From: Longimicrobiales bacterium
GTDB taxonomy: Bacteria > Gemmatimonadota > Gemmatimonadetes > Longimicrobiales > Gaopeijiaceae
Reading direction: 5' to 3'
Assembly: GCA_951828585.1 (NCBI GenBank)
Contig: OX639991.1
Span: 3,888,001 to 3,952,000 of the forward strand
DNA length: 64,000 nucleotides
The notes under the pieces were generated by a model. The model ran no database searches. It was not told where the DNA came from and was given only the letters and a program-made list of their open reading frames with translations. Shown here one piece after another: positions 17,394-25,483 of this stretch. The stretch's first letter is position 1. Each line of letters starts with the position of its first letter. The translations under genes were made by a program, and so were the position numbers.

Positions 17394-18668
17394 ATGAGGC
17401 GTATTTCGATCTCCCTGTTGCACCTCTTGCTTCTCGCCGCGTGTGAGGTCCGGGAGCCTGATACCGTGGTCCACGCTCAGCCTGAACCCCCACGGCTGTC
17501 CGAGCCCGAATTTCAATTCGGCGGCGCCACCTCCCGACACGGCGGGTTCGGCCCGGTGAGCCACCTGCGGGTGAGTCCTGACGGCGGTCGCGTCTTCGTC
17601 CTGGAGCCGGATGAATCCCGGCTGACGGCCTGGACACCCGGTGGACGGCTGCTTCTCGATCTGGGCGGCCCCGGGGAGGATCCGGGCGATTTCACGGTTC
17701 CGCGGCGGTTGCACTTGGGCGACGACGGATTCTGCGTCCACGACCGTTTGCGGTTCAGTTGTTTCATGGGGGACGGAACGCTGCTGAGAACGGTGAACAT
17801 CCCTCCCGCGTCGGTCGACTATCAGGGATTCCGTCTCCGGGTCGACGCCTTGCTTGCCGATGGGAGCCTGGTGGGCGTTCCACGCATTCCCTTTGCGATG
17901 AGGTTGGGTTTGTCGGCCAATGATCCCGTTGACAGCGTGCCGCTGCTTCGGATCCGCCACACGGGCGATGGTTGGCTGCAGGAACCGCTGTTTACGCTCA
18001 ATACCCGCGGCGCAACCCTGCTGGTTCCCGGTGAGCGCCACATTTTCCTGCCGGCGCACCCGTACTCGACGGCTGACCGGTACGTTGCGGACCCGAGTGC
18101 CGCGACGGTTCTGGTTGCCCGTCTGGAGGGGCAACATTTCCGGCCGGGCGAGGCCGAGTTGCTGGAGATGAGCGTGGAGGGTGACACGCTTTGGCGCCAC
18201 CGGTTGGCCTTTGATCCGCTCCGGCCAACGCGGGAGTTGCTGGAAGCGACGATCGAAGATGTGGTGAAGATGCTTGGTCCCGAAGGCCCCCCGGCCAAGC
18301 TCCCACGCGATGTATCGGAGGACGGCGACCTGCCTGTATTCGGACTGGCAGCGCTGTCCGGCCCCCGGAAAAGCCCCCCACGCAACGTGATCGAGGATGC
18401 GCTGGGGACTCCCGAGTATCTGCCCGCGGTGTCGGACCTGGTCCTCACGTCCTCCGGCGCCATCTGGCTGGGCACACATGAGAGGTCGGACACGCTGGCA
18501 GTCTGGTACGTGATGGAGCGGGGACGGCGCGCTTCCCCGCCCCGGCGCGTCTTGCTTCCCGGGTGGTTCCGGGTGATGGACGCGACCGAGACGCATGTGT
18601 GGGGTGTGTGGAGGGGCGGGCCGGACATCAACTACGTGGTGGGGCGGCGGCTGGTGTCAGGATCCTGA
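17394..18668 (+). CDS. Six-bladed beta-propeller lipoprotein, tandem paralogue
   Basis: This 424-residue lipoprotein (signal LLHLLLLAAC) is related along its whole length to the preceding gene: LSEPEFQFGG, HLRVSPDGGRVFVLEPDE, LTAWTPGGRLLLDLGGPGEDPGDF and TETHVWGVWRGGPDINYVVGRR. It carries an extra segment near residues 290-330 (KMLGPEGPPAKLPRDVSEDG). The ATG at 17394 lies 21 bases after the previous stop. The pair looks like a local duplication that has diverged. Confidence 0.8.
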   Translation: MRRISISLLHLLLLAACEVREPDTVVHAQPEPPRLSEPEFQFGGATSRHGGFGPVSHLRVSPDGGRVFVLEPDESRLTAWTPGGRLLLDLGGPGEDPGDFTVPRRLHLGDDGFCVHDRLRFSCFMGDGTLLRTVNIPPASVDYQGFRLRVDALLADGSLVGVPRIPFAMRLGLSANDPVDSVPLLRIRHTGDGWLQEPLFTLNTRGATLLVPGERHIFLPAHPYSTADRYVADPSAATVLVARLEGQHFRPGEAELLEMSVEGDTLWRHRLAFDPLRPTRELLEATIEDVVKMLGPEGPPAKLPRDVSEDGDLPVFGLAALSGPRKSPPRNVIEDALGTPEYLPAVSDLVLTSSGAIWLGTHERSDTLAVWYVMERGRRASPPRRVLLPGWFRVMDATETHVWGVWRGGPDINYVVGRRLVSGS

Positions 18669-18728
18669 CGAAGACTCGCTTGCTCGCTCGGCCTCGATCA
18701 GGGGAAGCGGAATCGGCCCCGAGACCTC

Positions 18729-18743
18729 CTGCCAAAATGGCAG
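18729..18743. repeat. Third copy of the CTGCCA-N3-TGGCAG palindrome
   Basis: CTGCCAAAATGGCAG is a perfect dyad identical in its arms to the two upstream of clpB. It lies after the propeller gene and just left of the IS110-family element, with no obvious target gene. This location weakens the idea that the motif is only a clpB operator. Confidence 0.5.
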
Positions 18744-18772
18744 TCATGCGGGTAGCGGTGGGCGGCACCCCC

Positions 18773-18925
18773 TAGCAGCCCGTGGAAAAAATCCCCCCGG
18801 CATTCGAGCGGCGATGCATCCGGGCTGGGCGCTTTGCTTCACCGGTTCACGATGTAAGGAAAACATTACATATTGTCAACCACAGCGTACATTCGATAGC
18901 TCCAAGGCTTCGCTCTGCGTTGCTC
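18773..18925 (+). repeat. Interspersed leader-like element (copy 2)
   Basis: From left to right this has a REP-like arm (AGCAGCCCGTGGA), CCCCCCGGCATTCGAGCGGC, GATGCATCC, GCTTCACCGGTTCACGATG, a core at 18846-18893 with ATGTAA and CATTACAT, and AAGGCTTCGCTCTG. The same order of blocks is seen on the minus strand at 56645-56505, and the core recurs at 8279-8233. It precedes the transposase gene in the same direction. Confidence 0.65.
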
Positions 18926-19105
18926 CTCGGGCGAATAGCCCTGCTATTCACCTCTCGTCGCGCCTTGCCAGCCCGGCGCCTCACCGCTCTCGGTGCTCGG
19001 GCGGCCTTGTCCACGATGGAGTGGACGCCCCCTCCCGACGGCATCGCAATGTGCCAAGATGGTACTGAGCGATATGTCGAACCATCTGAGGGAGGAGGCA
19101 TCCAC

Positions 19106-20122
19106 ATGGAAGAGGTTAGCATCATCGGGATCGATCTGGCAAAGCGGAGCTTCCAGGTGCACGGGGCCAAGGCGGACGGGTCGGTGGCGTACCGCAGGAA
19201 GCTGAGCCGCGGGAAGCTGTTGGGCTTTCTCGCCGCGCAGCCGCCTTGCGCGGTGGCGATGGAGGCGTGCGCCAGCGCCCACTACTGGGGCCGGGAGATC
19301 ATGGCACTCGGCCACGAGGTGAGGCTGGTTCCTCCGATCTACGTGAAGCCCTTCGTCAAGCGCCACAAGAACGACGCGGCCGACGCGGAGGCGATTACGG
19401 AGGCCGCGCAGCGTCCGACGATGCACTTCGTGGCGGTAAAGACCGAGGCGCAACAGGCGCGGGGGATGCTCTTTCACACCCGTGACCTGCTGGTGCGCCA
19501 GCGCACGCAGACGATCAACGCGCTTCGGGGCCACCTGGCCGAGTACGGCGTTGTGGCTCCGCAGGGCAGGTCCCGGATCGGGCAGCTGGCCCGGGTGCTC
19601 GAGGACGGCGACTGTGGCCTTCCGGAGGCGGTCGTCGAGCTGGGCCGTCTGCTGCTCGGTCGGATCGATGAGCTCGACGAGAAGATCGATGGGCTCGACC
19701 GCGAGATCCGGGTGAGCGCGCGGGAGTGTGAAGAGACGGCGCGTCTGATGACGATCCCCGGAATCGGGCCGGTCACTGCGATGGCCATCCAGGCCTTCGC
19801 GCCGCCGATGGAGGGCTTCCGGTGCGGGCGCGATTTCTCGGCCTGGCTCGGCCTCGTGCCTCGGCAGCACACCACCGGCGGCAAGCCGAGGCTGGGCAGG
19901 ATATCGAAGATGGGGCAGCGCGACCTGAGACGCCTCCTGGTCACGGGAGCCATGGCGGTCATTCGGCACGCGAGCCGGGGCGGCGAGATCGCGGATCCGT
20001 GGCTGGCCGGGATGCTGGCGCGCAAGCCTAGGAAGCTAGTCGCGGTAGCGCTCGCCAACAGGACGGCGCGGAGGGTCTGGGCGCTGGCCACCAGGAAGGA
20101 GGCGTACCGCGCTGCCGCCTGA
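19106..20122 (+). CDS. IS110-family transposase (DEDD/RuvC-like plus Tnp domain)
   Basis: This 338-residue protein catalyses RNA-guided transposition in the characterised IS110 relatives. The N-terminal RuvC-like domain starts IGIDLAKRSFQVHG (first catalytic Asp), with KRHKNDAADAEAI further on. The C-terminal domain has MTIPGIGPVTAMAIQAF, FSAWLGLVPRQHTTGGK and LGRISKMGQRDLRRLLVTGA. The ATG at 19106 has GGAGGAGG upstream. The open frame extends back to 18782, but that part is non-coding repeat. The gene appears intact. Confidence 0.93.
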   Translation: MEEVSIIGIDLAKRSFQVHGAKADGSVAYRRKLSRGKLLGFLAAQPPCAVAMEACASAHYWGREIMALGHEVRLVPPIYVKPFVKRHKNDAADAEAITEAAQRPTMHFVAVKTEAQQARGMLFHTRDLLVRQRTQTINALRGHLAEYGVVAPQGRSRIGQLARVLEDGDCGLPEAVVELGRLLLGRIDELDEKIDGLDREIRVSARECEETARLMTIPGIGPVTAMAIQAFAPPMEGFRCGRDFSAWLGLVPRQHTTGGKPRLGRISKMGQRDLRRLLVTGAMAVIRHASRGGEIADPWLAGMLARKPRKLVAVALANRTARRVWALATRKEAYRAAA

Positions 20123-20234
20123 GCGGGCGGCGAAAGGAAAGAAGCGAAGCAGAAAGCCGACGGGATAATTGGGCGGCAGGACGCACGAACGGAGTAAGGG
20201 CAAACGGTCGATGAGACGGGATCGGAAAAACCAG

Positions 20235-20423
20235 CTAGCAGTCCAGGGCCTGAGAGCCCGCTTCCACGATTTGGATCCGATCTCACGAACACCATACGGG
20301 CCCGCGGCCAACGAGAGCCGCATCAAGAGGCCGGACATACGACAGTACCTGACCAGATTGCCACCGACTCGGTTCCCGCATCCGGGCTTGCCCACCCTGG
20401 GGCGTCCACATACGGACTGCTAG
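20235..20423. repeat. Region bounded by a perfect 10-bp inverted repeat
   Basis: CTAGCAGTCC at 20235-20244 and GGACTGCTAG at 20414-20423 are exact inverted copies flanking about 170 bp of non-coding DNA downstream of the transposase. The right arm is preceded by GTCCAC and ATAC, so it reads as a REP-like arm with a 4-base insertion. This may be a small non-autonomous unit or the 3' end of the IS110 element. Confidence 0.55.
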
Positions 20424-20752
20424 ATGATCAGGGAAGAATCGGGCCAGACGTCGAAGGGGTCGGCTTCACCGGCAGCGAACTCCTCTGGAGTGTATACGAG
20501 GAGGTCGACCACCGTGGGCAAGGCGCAGTCCAGCTCCCTGGCGAGGTTCGACGCGCGCTGCGAGCGCGGGAGATCGGTGTCCATCACGATGGCGAGGTCG
20601 AGGTCGGAAAACCCGTCCGCCTGACCGCGGGCCCAGGATCCGAAGACGATGGCGCGCTTCGCTCCCGCCTTGCGCAACACCGGTCCCGCGCGCCGGCGCA
20701 GCTCGTCGAATGTGCAGGGCGCGGAAGCGGAAATCACGGTGACTTCCGACAT
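20420..20752 (-). pseudogene. MNT-type nucleotidyltransferase, 3'-truncated copy
   Basis: This is a minimal nucleotidyltransferase with the motif IVFGSWARGQADGFSDLDLA (GS-x9-DxD), as in MntA antitoxins that AMPylate HEPN toxins. It begins MSEVTVISASAPCTFDEL at 20750-20752. Compared with the copy at 22438-22794, its C-terminus is replaced after PFDV by WPDSSLII and a stop that lies in the IS110-side sequence. The HEPN partner that should follow is absent. Truncation by the element next door is the simplest explanation; activity is doubtful. Confidence 0.7.
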
Positions 20753-20879
20753 CGGTGGTGGTCTCCTGGTTGCGGTGCCGGGACGGGGCGGGTGTCGCGG
20801 ATCGCCTGGGCGAACTCGGTTATGGTAGTCCCGGGAGGGGGGAATATCCAGCGGCGACGGAGATCCCCGCAGCCCACAA
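20451..20879. repeat. Direct repeat, copy A (MNT gene plus upstream region)
   Basis: This segment is a diverged direct copy of 22493-22927 in the same orientation. It includes nearly all of the nucleotidyltransferase gene and about 125 bp upstream, with shared CGGATCGCCTGGG and GAGATCCCCGCAGCCCACAA. The two copies flank a propeller lipoprotein gene and a clpB fragment. Confidence 0.75.
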
Positions 20880-21017
20880 AGATGGCAGGGTTGCGGGAGG
20901 TGGCGGGCGGGACCCCATATATTCATAGGGAAGATTCGGGACAGTGTCGGGAGGGTCAGGCCAGGGGTCCCGACGCCGTCCGTCCCGAGGACCGGTCACG
21001 TCATCGGGACGGACCCA

Positions 21018-22121
21018 ATGCGCTCTCCCGGCCGAACTACAGGAGCTCTTCTGATTTCGAACGGACCGACGACGACCGCGCTCGGAGCTATCGCCGTACT
21101 GTCCTGCAGCGCGTGCGAACGCCCTTCAACCCGCTCCTTTGCGGAGCCCGTGTACTTTTCCGAGAGCGACTCCGCGTATGTGATAAGCAAGGTCGAGGCC
21201 CGTTTGGGTGGCTTCGGCGACGACCGGGTCGCGTTCGGTTCGATTCTCGATGTCGAGAAGATCCCATCCGGCTGGGCGGTTCTCGACGGAATCAACCGAC
21301 ACATAGTATTTGTGGATCGCGATCTGAACCCGTTACGTATCGTGGGAGGGGCCGGTGAAGGCCCAGGCGAATTCCAGGCACCCGGGCAACTGGCGATGGT
21401 CGGCGATACGATCGCGGTTCTCGAAATGGGGAGCGGCGGACGAGTCTCCTACATTGGGCCCCAGGGTAACTTCTTGCGGGTATCCGGCCATGTGGGGCAC
21501 CCTGTGGGTTCGATCGCGGTTCATCCGGACTCGGGCAGGTTCTATCCGATTCTGGCACGAGAGCATTATCTGATGCGCGTCACGGGGGATGAGGATCCGC
21601 GGCAGATCGCTCGGGTGCCTGCCATCTTTCTCCCTGAGATCAAGGGGTCCGCCGACATTGCGGAGACCCCCAACTTGGTGGCCGTTACAGAAGATGGGAC
21701 GGTTCACGTCCTTGACGGAGAACACTTGGCGCTCGTCAGCTACGATGGCAGCGATGATACGGGCGGTCGGATCGCGCTTCTTCCGATGGAAGCGCGAAAT
21801 CGCCTCCTTGAGGAAAGAAGTCAGACCGGGAAAACGTTTGGGGGCTATGAGCTGTTGCTGGAGCAAACGGTAACCCGGCTCGATCCCCTTGCTGACGGGC
21901 GGCTCTTCGCACGAGTGAGGTACCGTGCCAGCGAGGGATACGTCCTGGACCCGGGGTCCATGACGGCAACCCCAATCGTGGTCTCCCTTGCCGACTGGCG
22001 ACAGCGAGTCGTGTATTTCGACGGCAGGCTCCTGGTTCTGGGTGGCGGGCTGACCCCGGAACTCGTGCTGGCCACAACCGAACTCGCACCGCACCCAAAG
22101 ACCGGGGAAGAGGGCCGGTAG
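21018..22121 (+). CDS. Six-bladed beta-propeller lipoprotein
   Basis: This 367-residue protein has an N-terminal hydrophobic signal ending LGAIAVLSCSAC (lipobox). Propeller motifs include IPSGWAVLDGINRHIVFVDR, LRIVGGAGEGPGEFQAPGQL and VAVTEDGTVHVLDGEHLALV. GGAGEGPGEF is the family signature. It is distinct from the pair at 16-18.7 kb. An ATG at 21018 opens the frame, although a start closer to the signal segment is possible. The gene is enclosed by the direct repeats of the MNT locus, so it may have been captured by, or moved with, that duplication. Confidence 0.75.
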   Translation: MRSPGRTTGALLISNGPTTTALGAIAVLSCSACERPSTRSFAEPVYFSESDSAYVISKVEARLGGFGDDRVAFGSILDVEKIPSGWAVLDGINRHIVFVDRDLNPLRIVGGAGEGPGEFQAPGQLAMVGDTIAVLEMGSGGRVSYIGPQGNFLRVSGHVGHPVGSIAVHPDSGRFYPILAREHYLMRVTGDEDPRQIARVPAIFLPEIKGSADIAETPNLVAVTEDGTVHVLDGEHLALVSYDGSDDTGGRIALLPMEARNRLLEERSQTGKTFGGYELLLEQTVTRLDPLADGRLFARVRYRASEGYVLDPGSMTATPIVVSLADWRQRVVYFDGRLLVLGGGLTPELVLATTELAPHPKTGEEGR

Positions 22122-22167
22122 CCCAATGGTGCCGCAGCAGCGGGCATCCTCACTCCCTTCCCGTGCC

Positions 22168-22213
22168 TGATGACGCGCTTGCTCAGCAACTCTTCCAGAC
22201 CCGCAAGCCGCTT
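22168..22213 (-). pseudogene. Second stray fragment of clpB
   Basis: GATGACGCGCTTGC, AGCA, CTCTTCCAG and AGCCGCTT appear at the same spacing as in clpB near 13590-13634, roughly 40 of 46 positions matching by eye. Orientation is that of clpB. No open frame is associated. Confidence 0.5.
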
Positions 22214-22252
22214 GAAGCCGTGGCCCGAAAACCTGTCCAGATGGCAGGGCGG

Positions 22253-22441
22253 TCAAGCGCTCGAAGAATGCCGCCTTGCCGCTGTCAGGATTGCCGACGC
22301 GCCAGCGATGGCCGTCGCGGCGGCCTGTTGGGCGGAAAAACAGGCGTGCGCGTAGAACCCGCCTTCTTCCGCGTAGCGGGCGTGACGAAGGTCGTCCACC
22401 GCGGCGTCGAGCCACCGCATCGCCTGAGCGTCACCCGTCAT
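22253..22441 (-). pseudogene. HEPN-domain protein, C-terminally truncated
   Basis: The 62-residue frame starts MTGDAQAMRWLDAAVDDLRH and continues FYAHACFSAQQAAATAIAG, the usual opening of a HEPN toxin partner of MNT enzymes (about 120-130 residues when complete). It then loses similarity (ILTAARRHSSSA) and stops, so the second half carrying the RNase RxxxxH motif is missing. The ATG overlaps the MNT stop as ATGA. The breakpoint is next to the clpB fragment. Confidence 0.6.
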
Positions 22442-22794
22442 CGGGGCTCCCGCAGGATCTCGATGCCTTCGCGTCGCAACAGGTCAAAGACATCGAAGGG
22501 GTCGGCCTCACCGGCCGCGAACTCCTCTGGAGTGTATACGAGGAGGTCGACCACCGTGGGCAAGGCGCGGTCCAGCTCCCCGGCGAGGGCCGATGCGCGC
22601 CGGGGGCGGGGGAGATCGGTGTCCATCACGATTGCGAGGTCGAGGTCGGAAAACCCGTCCGCCTGACCGCGGGCCCAGGATCCGAAGACGATGGCGCGCT
22701 TCGCTCCCGCCTTGCGCAACACCGGTACCGCGCGCCGGCGCACCTCGTCGAGTGTGCAGGGCGCGGAAGCGGAAATCACGGTGACTTCCGACAT
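22438..22794 (-). CDS. MNT-type nucleotidyltransferase (MntA-like antitoxin)
   Basis: This 118-residue protein has the catalytic IVFGSWARGQADGFSDLDLA and a complete C-terminus (FDVFDLLRREGIEILREPR). In characterised MntA/HepT pairs this enzyme AMPylates and silences the HEPN RNase. The start MSEVTVISASAPCTLDEV at 22792-22794 is shared with the truncated copy at 20420. It is translationally coupled to a truncated HEPN gene, so the antitoxin survives while the toxin is damaged. Confidence 0.8.
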   Translation of the reverse strand: MSEVTVISASAPCTLDEVRRRAVPVLRKAGAKRAIVFGSWARGQADGFSDLDLAIVMDTDLPRPRRASALAGELDRALPTVVDLLVYTPEEFAAGEADPFDVFDLLRREGIEILREPR

Positions 22795-22927
22795 CGGTGG
22801 TCGTCTTCTGGTTGTGGTGTTGGGGCGGAGCACGTGTTGCGGATCGCCTGGGTGGCACTCGGTAATGGTAGCCTCGGGAGGAGTTGATTTCCAGATTGCG
22901 GCGACCGGAGATCCCCGCAGCCCACAA
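22493..22927. repeat. Direct repeat, copy B (MNT gene plus upstream region)
   Basis: This is the partner of 20451-20879. Similarity covers the nucleotidyltransferase gene and about 130 bp beyond its start, ending at CAGCCCACAA. The remainder of the gap to the OPT gene (22928-23108) shows no gene or clear control signal. Confidence 0.75.
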
Positions 22928-23108
22928 GGATGCAGGGAACCCCCGGTCGTTTGCGTCCGAGCGCGCGACGCCGTCAGTTTAGCGTTTGTTGAAGGCCGGC
23001 AGAAGCACGGCATTTCGATCGGCGGACACGTCCCCGCGACCTCGCCCGTTCGCCGCCGCGAGCGCGCCGTTTCCCGGCTCACCGACCCCCAGAAACGGAG
23101 CACCCCCC

Positions 23109-25115
23109 ATGGCATCGGTCGACCCCCCGGCCCGCAAGGGCCTGCCGCCCGAAGCGTACGAAGTCATCCCGGGCAGCGAGTATCGCCCCTACGTCCCCGC
23201 CAGCCAGTCGATGGCCGAGTTCACCGTCAAGGCGGTGGTCATCGGCATCCTGATGGCGGTGGTCTTCGGGGCCGCGAACGCCTACCTGGGTCTGCGCGTG
23301 GGGCTCACGGTGAGCGCCTCGATCCCGGCGGCGGTGATGGCGGTGGCCATCTTCCGCGTGCTGCGCCGCGGCACGATCCTCGAAACCAACATGGTGCAGA
23401 CGATCGGGTCGGCGGGCGAATCGGTGGCCGCCGGGGTGATCTTCACCATTCCCGCGCTCTTCATCTGGCAACGGACCGATCCGACGATCGTGGTCGACCT
23501 TCTTCAGGTTGCGGTGATCGCCGGCTTCGGCGGGCTGCTCGGGGTGCTCTTCATGATCCCGCTCAGGCGCTACCTGATCTCGCGCGAGCATGGAAAGCTC
23601 CCCTACCCCGAAGGCACCGCCTGCGCCGAGGTGCAGGTGGCGGGCGACACGGGCGGCAGCAAGGCCCGCCTCCTCTTCTCGGGTCTGGGGCTCGGCGCGC
23701 TCTACCAGACTTTCGCCAACAGCAACGGGCTGGGCCTCTGGAACGAGGGGCCGCACGTGCCGCTCCCACAGAAGGCGCAGATCGGGGGCGACTTCACACC
23801 CGAATTGCTGGGCGTGGGCTTCATCATCGGGCCACGAATCGCGGCGATCATGTTCGGGGGAAGCGCGCTGGCGTGGCTGATCATGATCCCCGCCATCAAC
23901 CTCTGGGGCGGCGGCAATGTGGTGTATCCGGCCGACGTGCCCATGTCCGACCTCGGCTCCGGTGAAATCTGGAGCTACTACCTGCGCTACGTGGGCGCGG
24001 GCGCCGTCGGGTGCGCCGGCATCGTCACGCTGATCAAGTCGTTTCCCACGATCATCGAGTCGATCAGGCTCGGCGTGGGTCATGCGGGCGGAGGGGGCGC
24101 GGGCGACCTGCCGCGCACGCAGCAGGACCTGCCGATGAAGCTGGTGATGGGCCTGGCGGCGCTGATGGCCGTGGCGCTGTGGCTGTGGCCCGGGGTCCCG
24201 GTGAACATTTTGGGCGCGTTGCTCATCGTGATCTTCAGCTTCTTCTTCGTGACGGTGTCCAGCCGGATCGTGGGGTTGATCGGGTCGTCGTCGAACCCGG
24301 TGTCGGGGATGACGATCGCGGCGCTGCTCCTCACCTCGCTGATCTGGGTGGCGCTGGGACTGAACGACGGCGGGGCCGCGACCAAGGTGGCGGTCCTGGC
24401 GGTGGGCGCCGTGGTGTGCATCTCGGCGGCCGCGGCGGGCGATACCTCGCAGGACCTCAAGACGGGGTTCCTGGTGGGGGCAACGCCGAAACGCATGCAG
24501 ATCGGCGAGATGCTGGGGGTGCTCGCCTGCGCGGTGACGATCGGCTTCGTCCTGGTCGTCCTGAACGAGTCGTACGGTATCGGCACGGTGGACGGGCTGG
24601 CCGCGCCCCAGGCGACGCTGATGAGCCTGGTGATCGACGGCGTGCTGAACGCGTCGCTGCCCTGGACCTTCGTGTTCATCGGGATCGGGCTCGCGCTGGT
24701 GGTCGAGTTCGTCTTCAAGCTGCCCTCGCTGGCCTTCGCGGTGGGCGTCTACCTGCCGGTGTCGCTGATGACGCCGATCCTGGTGGGCGGACTGATGCGG
24801 ATGGCGCTGACACGCCGGTACGAGGACGCGGGCGACACGGAGGACGGCGTGAACGTCCTGGCCGAGAAGCGCGAGCAGGGGGTGCTGTACGCATCCGGGC
24901 TGATCGCGGGGGCGGCGCTGGTGGGCGTCCTGATCGGCGGGGCGATCTACGCGATGACGTACTTCACGGGGAATCCGGAGGCGGCGGAGGTGTGGCAGGT
25001 GGGGCACGAGTGGATGGACAGGGTTCCGGCCCTGGCATCGGTGGTGGGCACGCTTGCTTTCGCCGGGCTCTGCTGGATGCTCTGGCGGGCGGCCACACGA
25101 TGGATGGAGACATGA
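23109..25115 (+). CDS. OPT family oligopeptide transporter
   Basis: This 668-residue inner-membrane protein has about 15 hydrophobic segments. OPT signatures include AEFTVKAVVIGILMAVVFG, ANAYLGLRVGLTVSASIP, QTIGSAGESVAAGVIFTIPA and GNVVYPADVPMSDL. OPT/YSL carriers import peptides or metal chelates by proton symport; the substrate here cannot be told. The ATG at 23109 has GGAG upstream and begins MASVDPPARKGLPPEAYEVI, normal for bacterial members; the extension to 22986 is unlikely. It ends with an ATGA overlap to a small lipoprotein gene. Confidence 0.92.
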   Translation: MASVDPPARKGLPPEAYEVIPGSEYRPYVPASQSMAEFTVKAVVIGILMAVVFGAANAYLGLRVGLTVSASIPAAVMAVAIFRVLRRGTILETNMVQTIGSAGESVAAGVIFTIPALFIWQRTDPTIVVDLLQVAVIAGFGGLLGVLFMIPLRRYLISREHGKLPYPEGTACAEVQVAGDTGGSKARLLFSGLGLGALYQTFANSNGLGLWNEGPHVPLPQKAQIGGDFTPELLGVGFIIGPRIAAIMFGGSALAWLIMIPAINLWGGGNVVYPADVPMSDLGSGEIWSYYLRYVGAGAVGCAGIVTLIKSFPTIIESIRLGVGHAGGGGAGDLPRTQQDLPMKLVMGLAALMAVALWLWPGVPVNILGALLIVIFSFFFVTVSSRIVGLIGSSSNPVSGMTIAALLLTSLIWVALGLNDGGAATKVAVLAVGAVVCISAAAAGDTSQDLKTGFLVGATPKRMQIGEMLGVLACAVTIGFVLVVLNESYGIGTVDGLAAPQATLMSLVIDGVLNASLPWTFVFIGIGLALVVEFVFKLPSLAFAVGVYLPVSLMTPILVGGLMRMALTRRYEDAGDTEDGVNVLAEKREQGVLYASGLIAGAALVGVLIGGAIYAMTYFTGNPEAAEVWQVGHEWMDRVPALASVVGTLAFAGLCWMLWRAATRWMET

Positions 25116-25480
25116 AGAGCATGAGGGTCTGGTGCGTCGCGGTCGCGCTGCTGGCGACGGCGGGCTGCGAAGAGAACGGTGGGCCGGAGACGATCGGCCG
25201 GGAGGTCTTCGTGGAGGCCTACGTCGCGCTGCGGGTCGCGGAGCTGCGCGAGCGCACGGACGACGGCATCTCGGCGGCGGCGCGCGAGCGCGTGCTGGCC
25301 GAGAAGGGCGTGACGGAGGAGGAGTTGCTGGCCTTCGCCGAAGTGCACGGGCCCGACGTGAACTTCATGGAGCAGGTGTGGGACGAGGTCGAGACACGCC
25401 TCGATGAGATGCGCAATACACCTGACGTACCGGGGGTGGAGGGCGGGGCTGGCGGGGATCCGGCGGCCTCCCCCCCCCTC
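25112..25480 (+). CDS. Small lipoprotein, DUF4296-like, with undefined 3' end
   Basis: Coupled to the OPT gene by ATGA (25112-25115). The signal has a lipobox (VWCVAVALLATAGC). The domain FVEAYVALRVAELRE, ARERVLAEKGVTEEELLAF and FMEQVWDEVETRLDEMR resembles the short DUF4296 helical lipoproteins. The domain is complete by about 25414, yet no in-frame stop occurs before the convergent guaA gene: the frame runs on antisense through guaA to 27166. A TGA one frame away at 25423-25425 and a run of nine C near 25471 suggest a frameshift or sequence error. The given end is therefore nominal. Confidence 0.55.
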
Positions 25481-25483
25481 CCC

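Larger units (their letters stand above)
18772..20423 (+). mobile_element. IS110-family element bounded by REP-like arms
   Basis: A DEDD transposase gene sits within a region whose outer limits are CTAGCAGCCC at 18772-18781 and GGACTGCTAG at 20414-20423, an imperfect inverted pair. No target duplication is expected for IS110 elements and none was found. The true element ends cannot be fixed, because the same arms occur elsewhere as stand-alone REP-like repeats. The element may have inserted into such a repeat, as IS110/IS1111 relatives often do. The non-coding flanks (18926-19105 and 20123-20234) are the candidate sites for a bridge RNA. Confidence 0.6.

Noticed and set aside
20420-20926. Longer start for the truncated nucleotidyltransferase at 20926
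   Set aside because: The extra 58 residues are Pro/Arg-rich and unlike the family; both copies share the MSEVTVISAS start.
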